Shown here piece by piece: positions 16,329-25,527 of a DNA stretch of 64,000 bases. Source of the DNA: Halpernia humi (GTDB lineage Bacteria > Bacteroidota > Bacteroidia > Flavobacteriales > Weeksellaceae); assembly GCF_900108025.1 (NCBI RefSeq), contig NZ_FNUS01000003.1:186001-250000 (forward strand). The letters run 5' to 3'. Below the pieces are notes generated by a model. That model worked only from the letters and a program-made list of their open reading frames with translations, was not told where the DNA came from and ran no database searches. Each line of letters starts with the position of its first letter. The first letter of the stretch is position 1. The position numbers and the translations under genes were made by a program.

Positions 16329-18449
16329 TTATTTCATTTCCGAAACGATATGTACGGCTTCATCAAGATAAAAATCGCGGCTTAAGTTTTTAGTCCATGC
16401 TTTTGTTTTTTTAGCAAAAGCGGTATCTGTTTTTTCTCTTACAACCTCATCTGGGTTAATGATAAAACTCAATTTGTTATTATAATTTTCTAGTGGTTTA
16501 AATTGTTTTATTTCTTCTTTTCTTTTTGCCATAAGCGCCATAAATTTATTTTCATTCAAGGTAACGCTTTTTTCTTTATCTAATTTATCTTTCCATTCAG
16601 CAGATTTTTGCAGCAATTGGTAGTTTGCATTATTGTGAATTCTCGCGTTGCTTTCTTTTTCTAAAGCCTGAATATCATAAATATTCATTTTTTTAAAATC
16701 TGTGGATGAAATTTTATCCCATGGCAATGCATAATCACTAAAACGCTCGCCGATATCAGAATTTGTGAAGAAATCTTTTAAGGTGATGTCAGAATTTACA
16801 CCTTTTATTTGGGTAGATTCTCCTGTAATTCTATAAAATTTTTGAATGGTTAATTTCAAAGAGCCAAAATCGTCATTGGTGTTTAAAAACCGGTTTAAAT
16901 CTACAAAAGTTTGCACCGTTCCTTTGCCATACGATTGTGGCGAACCAATAATCACCGCTCTACCATAATCTTGCATAGCGCCTGCTAAAATTTCTGAGGC
17001 AGAAGCCGATAACTCATTTTGCATAATTACGAGTGGCCCGGTCCAAAGAGGTGTGGTAGATTTGTCTTTTAGGGTTTGGATTTTTCCATCACCATTTTTC
17101 ACCTGAACATAAGCACCGCCTTTCATGAAAAGCCCCATGATATCTCCAACTTCCGTTAAAGATCCACCGCCGTTATTTCTTAAATCTAAAATAATGCCAT
17201 CTACTTTCTGGGCTTTTAATTTTATAAGTTCTGCTTTGATATCGTCGGATGCATTTCTTCCTTTCGGGTCATTAAAATCTGCATTAAAACTAGGTAAATT
17301 AATATAGCCGTACTTCTTTCCATTTTTATATTGTATAGAAACACCTCTAGCAAAAGTGTCTTCTATGGTGATTTCATCTCGAATTAAAGTCACTTCTTTT
17401 ATGGATTTATCTTTTTTCTCAACAGTCAAAGTTATCGGCGTTCCTTTTTCTCCACGAATGAGAACAACGGCTTCATCGGCCAACATTCCTGCGGCGTTTA
17501 CGGCGTCTTCGTTGGGTTTAGATTTTATTTTTAAAATTTTGTCGCCTTCCGTAAGTTGTTTAGACTTCCAAGCAGGTGCGCCTGTTACCAATTCACCTAA
17601 ATAGAGATAGCCCTTGCTCTCCTTTATTACGGCGCCAATGCCAATAAATTTTCCACTGAAGCTGCTGTCAAAATTATCTTTGTCTCGTGGCGAAAAATAA
17701 TTGCTGTGCGGATCAAAAACCTGCGTATAAGCATTCATATAAACCGTGAACCAATCCATTTTTTTTCTTTTTTTAAACCTGCGAAACATATCTGTCACCA
17801 AATCTTTTACTTCGCTTGTTGCTTTTATCTTTTTGGCTTCTGGTGTTAAAACTTCCAATTTTATTGTGTCTTTTAAGTGAAATTTTTGCACAGAATCTTT
17901 CTTTTCTTTTTGGGTCTCTTCTTTGGTTTTTAAAGTCGCCATTTCCTGAAGAATGTTATATTTAATATAACGTTTCCATTCTTTGTATTGCTCTGCTTTG
18001 TTGGCAGGATTCACTCTTTCTTTTGGCTCAATTATTAAACTGTCGTCTTCGTCCAAATTGATGGGTTTGCTTAAAATATCTTGCGTCATACTATCAATTT
18101 CGTTCACTCTTTGATAAAGTCTATCCGTTGTCGCTTTATAAAAAGTGAGGTCGCCACCAATAAGATAGTCGTCTAGTTTAGTTTTATACTGGGCAAAATC
18201 TTTCATATCCGATGCCAAAAAGTACCGCTTTGATGGATCTACCATTTCAAAATATTGCTTATAAACATCTTGCGAATAAGCGTCATTAATCGGTTTTGGG
18301 CTGTAATGAAGGTAAGAAAGGGTGTTTTTAATACTTATCATTATCGTTGACATTTTTTGATCGTCATCTTTGGGAGAATTAAAACAAAAAGCAAGCGTTG
18401 TAAGTGGAATAAAAAGTAGTAGTTTATTGAACTTGAATTTTTTTAGCAT
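16329..18449 (-). CDS. prc: C-terminal processing peptidase (Prc/Tsp, family S41)
   Basis: The 706-residue protein has an N-terminal hydrophobic segment, a Tsp N-terminal domain (~30-230), a PDZ domain (~240-330, IGIGAVIKESKGYLYL...GDKILKI), and the S41 catalytic domain. In ELSASASE the nucleophile is S483 by analogy with E. coli Prc, and the general base Lys is K508 in YGKGT. A C-terminal domain (DUF3340-like) completes the family length. It degrades or trims proteins in the periplasm. It is divergent from surE with a 142-base spacer between start codons. Confidence 0.9.
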   Translation of the reverse strand: MLKKFKFNKLLLFIPLTTLAFCFNSPKDDDQKMSTIMISIKNTLSYLHYSPKPINDAYSQDVYKQYFEMVDPSKRYFLASDMKDFAQYKTKLDDYLIGGDLTFYKATTDRLYQRVNEIDSMTQDILSKPINLDEDDSLIIEPKERVNPANKAEQYKEWKRYIKYNILQEMATLKTKEETQKEKKDSVQKFHLKDTIKLEVLTPEAKKIKATSEVKDLVTDMFRRFKKRKKMDWFTVYMNAYTQVFDPHSNYFSPRDKDNFDSSFSGKFIGIGAVIKESKGYLYLGELVTGAPAWKSKQLTEGDKILKIKSKPNEDAVNAAGMLADEAVVLIRGEKGTPITLTVEKKDKSIKEVTLIRDEITIEDTFARGVSIQYKNGKKYGYINLPSFNADFNDPKGRNASDDIKAELIKLKAQKVDGIILDLRNNGGGSLTEVGDIMGLFMKGGAYVQVKNGDGKIQTLKDKSTTPLWTGPLVIMQNELSASASEILAGAMQDYGRAVIIGSPQSYGKGTVQTFVDLNRFLNTNDDFGSLKLTIQKFYRITGESTQIKGVNSDITLKDFFTNSDIGERFSDYALPWDKISSTDFKKMNIYDIQALEKESNARIHNNANYQLLQKSAEWKDKLDKEKSVTLNENKFMALMAKRKEEIKQFKPLENYNNKLSFIINPDEVVREKTDTAFAKKTKAWTKNLSRDFYLDEAVHIVSEMK

Positions 18450-18566
18450 CTGAAAGTTTATAATATTATATATGAATAAGTCTTTGAAATTGATTTTTTG
18501 TTACTTATAGAAAAATCAAATGACAAATTTAATACCTAATTTACTAAGAAGACGTAAGTTTTTAAT

Positions 18567-18574
18567 TAAATTTG
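18567..18574 (+). promoter_or_regulatory. -7 box (TAAATTTG) for surE
   Basis: This perfect TAnnTTTG match lies 17 bases before ATG 18592. It falls downstream of the alternative ATG at 18520, so it supports the shorter SurE. Confidence 0.55.
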
Positions 18575-18591
18575 TGGAAACTCATTTTTCT

Positions 18592-19359
18592 ATGCAAAAA
18601 CCCCTAATTTTAGTAACCAATGATGACGGCATTACCGCTCCTGGAATAAGAAATTTAGTGAAATTTATGACCGAAATTGGCGAAGTAATCGTTGTTGCTC
18701 CCAACTCACCACAATCTGGAAAAGGGCACGCCATCACCATCAATTCCACTTTAACATACGAAGAAATACAACTAGAAGGTTCTCAAAAAGATTACGCTCT
18801 CTCCGGAACCCCCGTAGATTGCGTGAAATTTGCTTTAGACAAGATCTTAACCAGAAAACCAGATTTAGTGGTTTCTGGTATTAATCATGGCGCCAACTCT
18901 TCCATTAATGTCATTTATTCTGGCACCATGAGCGCCGCTGTAGAAGCAGGTGTAGAAGGTTTACAAGCCATCGGCTTTTCGCTTTTAGATTTTGCTTGGG
19001 ATGCAGATTTCTCGCAAGGCAAAAAATATATTCAAAAAATCGTTAAAAATATCTTAGAAAATCCTTTGCCAAAAGGCATCGTGCTCAATGTAAATATTCC
19101 AAAATTGCCCGAAGACGAAATAAAAGGTATAAAAGTTTGCCGCCAAGCCCACGCAAAATGGGAAGAAAATTTTGATGAAAGAACCAATCCGCATGGTAAA
19201 AAATATTATTGGCTTTCTGGCTATTTTAATAATATGGATTCAGACAAAAATGCCGATGAAAACGCGCTTGCCGAAGGTTATGTTTCTGTGGTTCCGGTAA
19301 AATTTGATTTGACGGCGCACGACTATATTGCCGAACTTTCTACGGTTTTAAATGACTAA
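18592..19359 (+). CDS. surE: 5'/3'-nucleotidase SurE
   Basis: The 255-residue protein carries the SurE metal site NDDG at 10-13 close to the N-terminus, then SGxPVDCVKFAL and VSGINHGAN motifs. It dephosphorylates nucleoside monophosphates with a divalent metal. I place the start at 18592 because MQKPLILVTNDDG is the family start and a promoter box lies between this ATG and the in-frame ATG at 18520. Next comes the small multidrug-resistance-type gene after 23 bases, probably cotranscribed. Confidence 0.9.
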   Translation: MQKPLILVTNDDGITAPGIRNLVKFMTEIGEVIVVAPNSPQSGKGHAITINSTLTYEEIQLEGSQKDYALSGTPVDCVKFALDKILTRKPDLVVSGINHGANSSINVIYSGTMSAAVEAGVEGLQAIGFSLLDFAWDADFSQGKKYIQKIVKNILENPLPKGIVLNVNIPKLPEDEIKGIKVCRQAHAKWEENFDERTNPHGKKYYWLSGYFNNMDSDKNADENALAEGYVSVVPVKFDLTAHDYIAELSTVLND

Positions 19360-19382
19360 TTATTTTTAAAATCGCTCTAATT

Positions 19383-19712
19383 ATGAATTGGATAGTGCTA
19401 ATTATTGCAGGTCTATTTGAAGTCGCTTTTGCTTCTTGTTTAGGAAAAGCCAAAGAAACTTCCGGCAATGAAATGTATTTTTGGTATTTTGGATTTGCTA
19501 TTTCCCTCACAATCAGCATGTTGCTTTTGCTAAAAGCCACTGAAACCTTACCAATTGGAACGGCTTATGCCGTCTGGACTGGAATTGGCGCTGTTGGAAC
19601 TGCATTAATTGGAATTTTCTTTTTTAAAGAACCAGCTCATTTTTGGCGGGTCTTTTTCTTAATTACTTTAATAAGTTCAATTGTCGGCTTAAAATCTGTT
19701 TCTGTTTCTTAG
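19383..19712 (+). CDS. small multidrug resistance family exporter, Gdx/SugE type
   Basis: This 109-residue protein has four membrane helices, with the essential E13 in helix 1 (GLFEVAFA) and the GTAYAVWTGIGAVG block in helix 3. That block is characteristic of SugE/Gdx guanidinium exporters rather than EmrE-type drug pumps (whose motif is closer to AYAIWSG). It is a single gene, so it would act as a dual-topology homodimer. No guanidine riboswitch is visible: only 23 bases separate it from surE. Confidence 0.8.
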   Translation: MNWIVLIIAGLFEVAFASCLGKAKETSGNEMYFWYFGFAISLTISMLLLLKATETLPIGTAYAVWTGIGAVGTALIGIFFFKEPAHFWRVFFLITLISSIVGLKSVSVS

Positions 19713-19799
19713 ATCCTGCTTAAAATTGTAACAGAAAAAGAAATTTTGGTAGATTTTAACTTAATAATAAGTGGATAATCTAAATCTTAAACAATAATT

Positions 19800-20876
19800 A
19801 TGAGAACTTTAGTTTATTCCTTATTTGCTTTTTTCATAGTCAATAGTTGTGCTAGAAATCCTGATAATTCAGACACTTCAGAAGCGACACCTGAAGGCAT
19901 CTATTTTCCACCAAATAATTCTAACATTTGGGAATCTACAGACCTCAATTCACTCGGGTGGCATTATCCCGCGGTTCAACCTCTTTATAATTTTTTAGAG
20001 CAAAAAAACACAAAATCTTTTATTATTCTTTATAACGGAAGAATTGTTCTGGAAAAGTATTTTGGTGCACAAACATCATCTTCTCCTTGGTATTGGGCTA
20101 GCGCGGGAAAAACTTTAACATCAACGGTAGTCGGAATCGCGCAGCAAAATAATCTCATTAATCTTGATGATAGGGTTTCTACTTATCTAGGAAACGCTTG
20201 GACAAGTGAAACTCCCGCGCAGGAAAATCTCATAAAAGTAGATAATTTATTGACGATGACTTCTGGCTTAGATGATTCTTTGGGCAACAATGTAGATCCA
20301 TCTAATTTAAAATTTAAAGCAAATGCCGGAACAAGATGGGCATACCACAATGTTTATGTAAAATTACAAGACATCATCGCCAGTGCGAGCCACCAAACCT
20401 GGATTAATTATTTTAATACCAATTTAAGAGATAAAATCGGGATGACAGGAACTTGGATTCAAAACGGTGATGAAAATGTTTATTGGAGCACTGCGAGAAG
20501 TATGGCGCGATTTGGACTTTTAATTTTAAACAATGGCAACTGGGCGGGAACGCAAATTATAAATAAAGATTATGTGAATGCTGCCACTAACACGTCACAA
20601 AAGATTAACCTTTCTTACGGCTATCTTTGGTGGCTTAATGGCAAAACGAGTTATCATTTACCACAAACACAATATCAATTTTCTGGTTCATTAATTCCAA
20701 GTGCGCCAAGCGATATGTTTTGTGCATTGGGTAAAAACGATCAAAAAATTTACGTCGTTCCATCGAAAAAACTGGTAATTATAAGAATGGGCGATGCTGC
20801 AGATGGAACTAATTTTGCGCTATCTGGTTTTGATGACGAACTTTGGCAAAAAATTAATACATTAATTAATCCATAA
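19800..20876 (+). CDS. class C beta-lactamase-family serine hydrolase, lipoprotein
   Basis: This 358-residue protein has a lipobox-like N-terminus (VNSC, Cys17) and the penicillin-binding fold. The SxxK motif is S101-A-G-K104 and the second motif is Y182-H-N184 (YxN). A third KTG-like element is not obvious; HLPQTQYQFSG may replace it. Members of this group include esterases and D-Ala peptidases, so true beta-lactamase activity should not be assumed. It is preceded by an 87-base spacer and followed by guaC. Confidence 0.8.
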   Translation: MRTLVYSLFAFFIVNSCARNPDNSDTSEATPEGIYFPPNNSNIWESTDLNSLGWHYPAVQPLYNFLEQKNTKSFIILYNGRIVLEKYFGAQTSSSPWYWASAGKTLTSTVVGIAQQNNLINLDDRVSTYLGNAWTSETPAQENLIKVDNLLTMTSGLDDSLGNNVDPSNLKFKANAGTRWAYHNVYVKLQDIIASASHQTWINYFNTNLRDKIGMTGTWIQNGDENVYWSTARSMARFGLLILNNGNWAGTQIINKDYVNAATNTSQKINLSYGYLWWLNGKTSYHLPQTQYQFSGSLIPSAPSDMFCALGKNDQKIYVVPSKKLVIIRMGDAADGTNFALSGFDDELWQKINTLINP

Positions 20877-20927
20877 GAATCTTTTCGTACTTTTTTATAT
20901 ATTTAGCACTACAATAAAACTTCAAAA

Positions 20928-21968
20928 ATGCGCATAGAAAACGATATAAAATTAGGCTTCAAAGATGTAATGATCCGCCCAAAAAGATCCACTTTAAAAT
21001 CTAGATCTTTGGTTTCTGTAGAAAGAAATTTTAAATTTTTGCATTCCCAAAAATCTTGGCAAGGCATCCCAATTATGGCCGCCAATATGGATACTGTAGG
21101 AACTTTTGAAATGGCAATCGCTTTATCTAAAGAAAAGATTTTTACTGCGATTCATAAACATTACTCGCTTGATGAATGGACGAGTTTTCTAAACAATCGA
21201 ACGCCAGAATTCTACAATTATATTGCATTGAGCACCGGAACGGGCAAAGATGACGAAGCAAAAATCAAAAATATAATAGAAAAATTTCCACAAATTGAAT
21301 TTATTTGTGTGGATGTTGCAAATGGCTATTCTGAACATTTCGTAGATTTTGTGAAAAAAACCCGCGCTAATTTTCCTACTAAAACTATAATTGCTGGCAA
21401 TGTGGTAACAGGTGAAATGGTAGAAGAGCTTCTACTTGCCGGCGCAGATATTATAAAAGTTGGCATCGGACCCGGCTCTGTATGCACAACGCGTGTGAAA
21501 ACCGGCGTTGGATATCCGCAACTTTCGGCCATTATAGAATGTGCTGATGCGGCGCATGGACTTGGCGGCCATATCATTTCAGACGGCGGCTGCAAAATTC
21601 CGGGCGACGTTGCAAAAGCATTTGGCGGCGGCGCAGATTTCGTGATGCTCGGCGGAATGCTTGCTGGTCACGACGAATCTGGTGGTGAAATGATTGAAGA
21701 AAATGGCAAAAAATACCGTTCTTTTTATGGAATGAGTTCTAAAACCGCAATGGATAAACATTCTGGCGGCGTTGCAGAATACAGAGCTTCTGAAGGAAAA
21801 ACCGTAAAAGTGGCCTACAAAGGTAAGGTTGCAGAAACCATCAAAGATTTGTTGGGCGGTCTTCGTTCTACCTGCACTTATGTCGGTGCTTCTGCCTTGC
21901 GAGAACTATCAAAACGCACCACTTTTATACGTGTGCAAGAGCAAGAAAACCAAGTATTTAACGTTTAA
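20928..21968 (+). CDS. guaC: GMP reductase
   Basis: The 346-residue protein belongs to the IMPDH/GMPR family but lacks the CBS domains of IMP dehydrogenase, and its length fits GuaC. The catalytic loop GPGSVCTTR places the nucleophilic Cys at 186, the same number as in the E. coli enzyme. It converts GMP to IMP and ammonia with NADPH in purine salvage. Other family blocks are [14 protein letters not shown] near the N-terminus and [20 protein letters not shown]. Confidence 0.9.
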   Translation: MRIENDIKLGFKDVMIRPKRSTLKSRSLVSVERNFKFLHSQKSWQGIPIMAANMDTVGTFEMAIALSKEKIFTAIHKHYSLDEWTSFLNNRTPEFYNYIALSTGTGKDDEAKIKNIIEKFPQIEFICVDVANGYSEHFVDFVKKTRANFPTKTIIAGNVVTGEMVEELLLAGADIIKVGIGPGSVCTTRVKTGVGYPQLSAIIECADAAHGLGGHIISDGGCKIPGDVAKAFGGGADFVMLGGMLAGHDESGGEMIEENGKKYRSFYGMSSKTAMDKHSGGVAEYRASEGKTVKVAYKGKVAETIKDLLGGLRSTCTYVGASALRELSKRTTFIRVQEQENQVFNV

Positions 21969-21984
21969 TTTTAAAAAAATAAAT

Positions 21985-22644
21985 ATGAAAAAAATATTAC
22001 TTCTTTCCACTTTTTTCTTTGTTGCTATTTTCTTCGCTCAAGAAAAAACAAAAGCTGAAAAATTACTTGTAGAAATACAACAAGTTAAACAAGTTAATAA
22101 AAACATCAAAATGGTTTGGTGGATGCCCACGGAATATTGGAGAGCTGCAACGATAAACACCAAACAAATAACAGAACAACAACTTCAAACCCTTGAAAAC
22201 ATGCTGGATGATTACACCATAATTGCAGCGGGCGATTATAATTTGGGCAGCGAAATAAACGGTGTGGATTTTAATTCTTTACCTATTAGCAACAAATTCG
22301 AACTATACGATTTAAAAGGAAAAAAAATCCCTGTATTGAAAAATGCTGAAATTGATGAAAAAGTAAGTCTTTTAATAGATCGCTTTTTAAAGCCTCTTTT
22401 TGGCAAAATGTTGGGCAAAATGGGAACAGGAATTGAATTTTTTATCTTTAGCAACAAAGATTCAGCTGGAAATAAAATTATAGACCCAACGAAAGAAGGC
22501 GGCTTTAAGGTTGTTTTAAGCGGCCAATCATTTACTTATAAATTGCCTTTAGTTTCTTTGATGCCAGAAAAAACTTGCCCAATTGATCAGCAAAAATTCC
22601 CAGGAAATTATATCTATTGCCCTATTCACGGCAATAAGTTTTAA
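21985..22644 (+). CDS. secreted protein with C-terminal Cys/His ribbon, unknown function
   Basis: The 219-residue protein has a signal peptide (MKKILLLSTFFFVAIFFAQ). I start it at ATG 21985, because the longer frame overlaps guaC and lacks a signal. The mature protein carries no recognised domain until its last 25 residues, where a CPID...CPIHG pair forms a compact Cys/His knuckle reminiscent of a zinc ribbon half. It lies 16 bases after guaC, and its end is 6 bases from the convergent racemase homologue. Confidence 0.65.
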   Translation: MKKILLLSTFFFVAIFFAQEKTKAEKLLVEIQQVKQVNKNIKMVWWMPTEYWRAATINTKQITEQQLQTLENMLDDYTIIAAGDYNLGSEINGVDFNSLPISNKFELYDLKGKKIPVLKNAEIDEKVSLLIDRFLKPLFGKMLGKMGTGIEFFIFSNKDSAGNKIIDPTKEGGFKVVLSGQSFTYKLPLVSLMPEKTCPIDQQKFPGNYIYCPIHGNKF

Positions 22645-22650
22645 AATAAT

Positions 22651-23313
22651 TTATGCTAAAAAAGCCTCAATCTGCAATTCTGCCATATCTAAAACCTTTG
22701 CATTTCCCTTTGTGGCAAATACGGAAAGTTCGGTGCAAGCAATCATAACGTATTGGTTTTGAGAATATTTTTTAATTAAAGATTGAAAATATTGTATTTG
22801 GCTTTCAGACGCCTTTTCATCATAAACCAATTTTCTAAAACCATCAATCCACTTTTGGTCTTCGCCCGAAGTTTGGGTAATTTTAATGTTTTCCGTACTA
22901 AATTTTTCCTTTAAATAGTCGGAATTCATAGTATAAATGGTTCCGAAAATAACGATTTTAGAAATGTAGTTTTCTTTCAAATATTTAATGGTTAAATTTA
23001 CTGGATGGCAAATTTCACCACGGTAATGCATTAAATCTAATGTTTCGTGCAATGTAATATTTGGAACGATTAGTTTTGAAATTCCCAAATCTTCAATTTG
23101 CTTTAAATAGGCCTCAATTTTTGGTTTTAACACAGAAAATTGATTAGGCAAAAAAGGATTTACATCCTGAAAATCAATTTGATACAGAATAAACGGACAA
23201 GTAGAGAACCCCCCATTAATTTCATTATATTTTTGATGAATTCTTTGCAAATAATAGTTGGTAGATTCTTTTCCTAACCCTAAAACGCCTTTTATTGGTA
23301 ATTCTGAACTCAT
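22651..23313 (-). CDS. Asp/Glu racemase-family protein lacking the first catalytic Cys
   Basis: This 220-residue protein has the Asp/Glu/hydantoin racemase fold. The second catalytic site is intact (ACTE, Cys193). At the first site, where racemases have PCNTAH, the sequence is P84-N85-I-T-L-H, so the Cys is missing. Two-base racemisation is therefore doubtful. A one-Cys reaction such as decarboxylation or isomerisation, or loss of activity, is more likely. Its start overlaps the EgtD stop by ATGA, so it is translationally coupled to the ergothioneine genes. Confidence 0.75.
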   Translation of the reverse strand: MSSELPIKGVLGLGKESTNYYLQRIHQKYNEINGGFSTCPFILYQIDFQDVNPFLPNQFSVLKPKIEAYLKQIEDLGISKLIVPNITLHETLDLMHYRGEICHPVNLTIKYLKENYISKIVIFGTIYTMNSDYLKEKFSTENIKITQTSGEDQKWIDGFRKLVYDEKASESQIQYFQSLIKKYSQNQYVMIACTELSVFATKGNAKVLDMAELQIEAFLA

Positions 23314-24263
23314 TTTTTAGTTAAAATATAATCTGCAAAATAGTTTTCAGAATCCAAGAATTTTTCCTGAATTTCCATATTAGAATTTTCTAGAATTTTA
23401 TTTAAAATTTTGTCATTATACTTTCGGGAAACTTCCGTAGTAATCAATTCTCCTTCGGCAAATTCAAAAGATTTATTTAATGCTTTAATGAAAACACTTT
23501 GTTTAATTTTGCTTTTTAAAAAACTTTTTGCGATGCCTTCTTCTTCCTCGTAATAGGGAAAATGATCAAATTTCTCCAGATTAAAATCAGCGCCGAATTC
23601 ATGATTAATTCTCTCTAAAAGATTAATATTAAAGGCTTTTGTAATCCCTGCGCTATCATTATACGCAGGCAAAACAATGTTTTTTGATTTAATTAAATCT
23701 AAACCCAGCAACAATTTTTCGCCCCATTTTAAATTATCAGAAAGTTTGTGCAAAAAATCGTGCGCAACTTCATCATTCAGGTTTCCTAAATTTGAACCGA
23801 TAAACAAAATTATTTTTGGGTTCTTGGACTGAAAAAGCGCTTCCAAAACCTGAAAATATTCGCCTTGCATGGCTTCAATATGCAAATTTGGAAATATCTT
23901 TTTGAGTCTTGTTGAAATTACATCTAAACTATTTTGGGAAATATCTACCGGAATATATTTGAATTTTAGGTGTTTTTCCAAAAGTTTTTCTAATAAATAT
24001 TGCGTTTTTTTGCCGTCTCCGGCGCCCAATTCTATCAGTTCAAATTCTTGATTTTCATTGATATTAAAAGCAGAAATTATGGCCTCGCTTTGCTCCTTGA
24101 AGATTTCCATTTCGCAATTGGTGAGATAATATTCGGGCATCTCCATTATTTGTTGAAAAAGTTGATCTCCTTTCTTATCGTAAAAATACTTAGAAGAAAT
24201 ATGTTTCACTTTTTGGCTTAATCCGTCGTTTACATCCTTTAAAAAAGTGGTGTTTTTAGTCAT
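23310..24263 (-). CDS. egtD: L-histidine N-alpha-methyltransferase EgtD
   Basis: The 317-residue protein matches the EgtD/DUF2260 methyltransferase family: an N-terminal substrate-facing segment with KYFYDKKGDQLFQQIMEMPEYY, then the S-adenosylmethionine loop ELGAGDGKKTQYLL, and later IGSNLGNL. It trimethylates histidine to hercynine, the first step of ergothioneine synthesis. I start it at ATG 24263, which overlaps the EgtB stop (ATGA); the in-frame ATG at 24293 would lie inside egtB. Confidence 0.85.
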   Translation of the reverse strand: MTKNTTFLKDVNDGLSQKVKHISSKYFYDKKGDQLFQQIMEMPEYYLTNCEMEIFKEQSEAIISAFNINENQEFELIELGAGDGKKTQYLLEKLLEKHLKFKYIPVDISQNSLDVISTRLKKIFPNLHIEAMQGEYFQVLEALFQSKNPKIILFIGSNLGNLNDEVAHDFLHKLSDNLKWGEKLLLGLDLIKSKNIVLPAYNDSAGITKAFNINLLERINHEFGADFNLEKFDHFPYYEEEEGIAKSFLKSKIKQSVFIKALNKSFEFAEGELITTEVSRKYNDKILNKILENSNMEIQEKFLDSENYFADYILTKK

Positions 24264-25411
24264 TTTGCTAATCTTATTCCTGTTATTTGCCATCTGTATT
24301 TTGGGTGGAAAAAATTTCTGTAAGTTTTTCTTTCGTGCCCTTTTGGTGTGGCAGTCGAAGAACCGCGCAAAACCATTTGGTTAATCATAAATTTTCCGTT
24401 GTATTCTCCCACTGCGCCTTCAGCGATTTTAAATTTTGGGTATGGAAGATATGCGGAATAAGTCCATTCCCATCTTTTTCCCCAATTTAATTGGTTGGCT
24501 GCGACTTCCCATTCAAATTCTGTGGGTAATCTTAAACCTTTCCAAGCCGCGAATGCTTGTGCTTCGTAGAAAGAAATATGCGTTAAAATATGATTTGGCT
24601 CGATTGGCTTTAAACCTTCCAAGGTATAAGAAAACCATTTTCCCTCAATTTCTTGCCAATAAAGCGGCGATTTTATTTCGTTTTCACACACCCAATTCCA
24701 AGCTTCATCTAGCCAATATTTAAAATTTTCGTAACCGCCGTCTTTCATAAATTCTAGAAATTCCCCATTTGTGACCAAATGTTTTGAAATTTCAAAATCA
24801 TGCAAATAAACCTTGTGCCGTCCTTTTTCGTTATCAAAATGAAAACCTTCGCCTTCAAAACCAATTTCATAAATACCTTCTGGGATTTTTAACCAGCCCG
24901 CCGTTTCATTTTCTTGAGCCGTCAAATTAAAGCCTATTTTGTAAACAGGATGTGTCGGATTATAAGAAAAAGTGTGTTTTAAGTCTGTAATAAGCAGTTC
25001 CTGATGTTGTTGCTCGTGATTGATTCCTAAAATAATTAATTCTTCAAGTTCAGAATTTTTATTGTTTTCTAAAAGTTTTTCGATGTGAGAATCAACATGT
25101 TTTCGGTATTCGTAAACCTCTTCAACAGTCGGTCGCGTGTTTGTTCCACGTTCGGTTCTAATCGCTCTTTCGCCGATGGCGTGGTAATAACTATTAAATA
25201 GAAAAGAAAAATGTGGATTGAATATTTTATAATCTTTAAAATATTTCTTTAAAATCATTTCCTCAAAAAACCAAGTAGAATGACTCAGGTGCCACTTTGG
25301 CGGGCTTGCGAAATCCACTGGTTGCGGAATGTAATCTTCTATTTCCAAAGGCTTACACAACTCAACTGAGTAATTTCTGGTTTCCTTAAATTTTTCTAAC
25401 AATTTCTGCAT
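24260..25411 (-). CDS. egtB: ergothioneine biosynthesis sulfoxide synthase EgtB
   Basis: The 383-residue protein has an N-terminal DinB-like domain with the iron triad H44 (HLSHSTWFFE), H132 and H136 (NHEQQHQE), then a formylglycine-enzyme-like C-terminal domain (GLRLPTEFEWEVAA...WEWTYSAY...RGSS). It forms the C-S bond between hercynine and a thiol (Cys or gamma-glutamyl-Cys) using oxygen. No EgtA, EgtC or EgtE gene is beside it, so the final lyase step must be encoded elsewhere. It is first in a three-gene coupled operon. Confidence 0.9.
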   Translation of the reverse strand: MQKLLEKFKETRNYSVELCKPLEIEDYIPQPVDFASPPKWHLSHSTWFFEEMILKKYFKDYKIFNPHFSFLFNSYYHAIGERAIRTERGTNTRPTVEEVYEYRKHVDSHIEKLLENNKNSELEELIILGINHEQQHQELLITDLKHTFSYNPTHPVYKIGFNLTAQENETAGWLKIPEGIYEIGFEGEGFHFDNEKGRHKVYLHDFEISKHLVTNGEFLEFMKDGGYENFKYWLDEAWNWVCENEIKSPLYWQEIEGKWFSYTLEGLKPIEPNHILTHISFYEAQAFAAWKGLRLPTEFEWEVAANQLNWGKRWEWTYSAYLPYPKFKIAEGAVGEYNGKFMINQMVLRGSSTATPKGHERKTYRNFFHPKYRWQITGIRLAK

Positions 25412-25471
25412 TGGAACTATTTAAAATTCTAAATTATTTTTTGAAATTGATACAAATAATATTCCGTAAAG

Positions 25472-25497
25472 TAAAAATCACCGACAAGTTCGGTGAT
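25472..25497 (-). terminator. terminator of fabG
   Basis: An 8-bp perfect stem (ATCACCGA / TCGGTGAT, 5-base loop) is followed on the minus strand by a T-run (A-run at 25473-25477 on +). It lies 31 bases past the fabG stop. Confidence 0.7.
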
Positions 25498-25527
25498 ATT
25501 AGTAGGTTTTCTTATTTAATAAATACA

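Noticed and set aside
18450-18519. Third copy of the MscS/PorW-type leader upstream of prc
   Set aside because: Only short AT-rich similarity near the start codon; the TAGGCGATT block is absent.
19800-20876. Beta-lactamase resistance gene
   Set aside because: SxxK and YxN are present but the group includes many esterases and peptidases; nothing indicates antibiotic hydrolysis.
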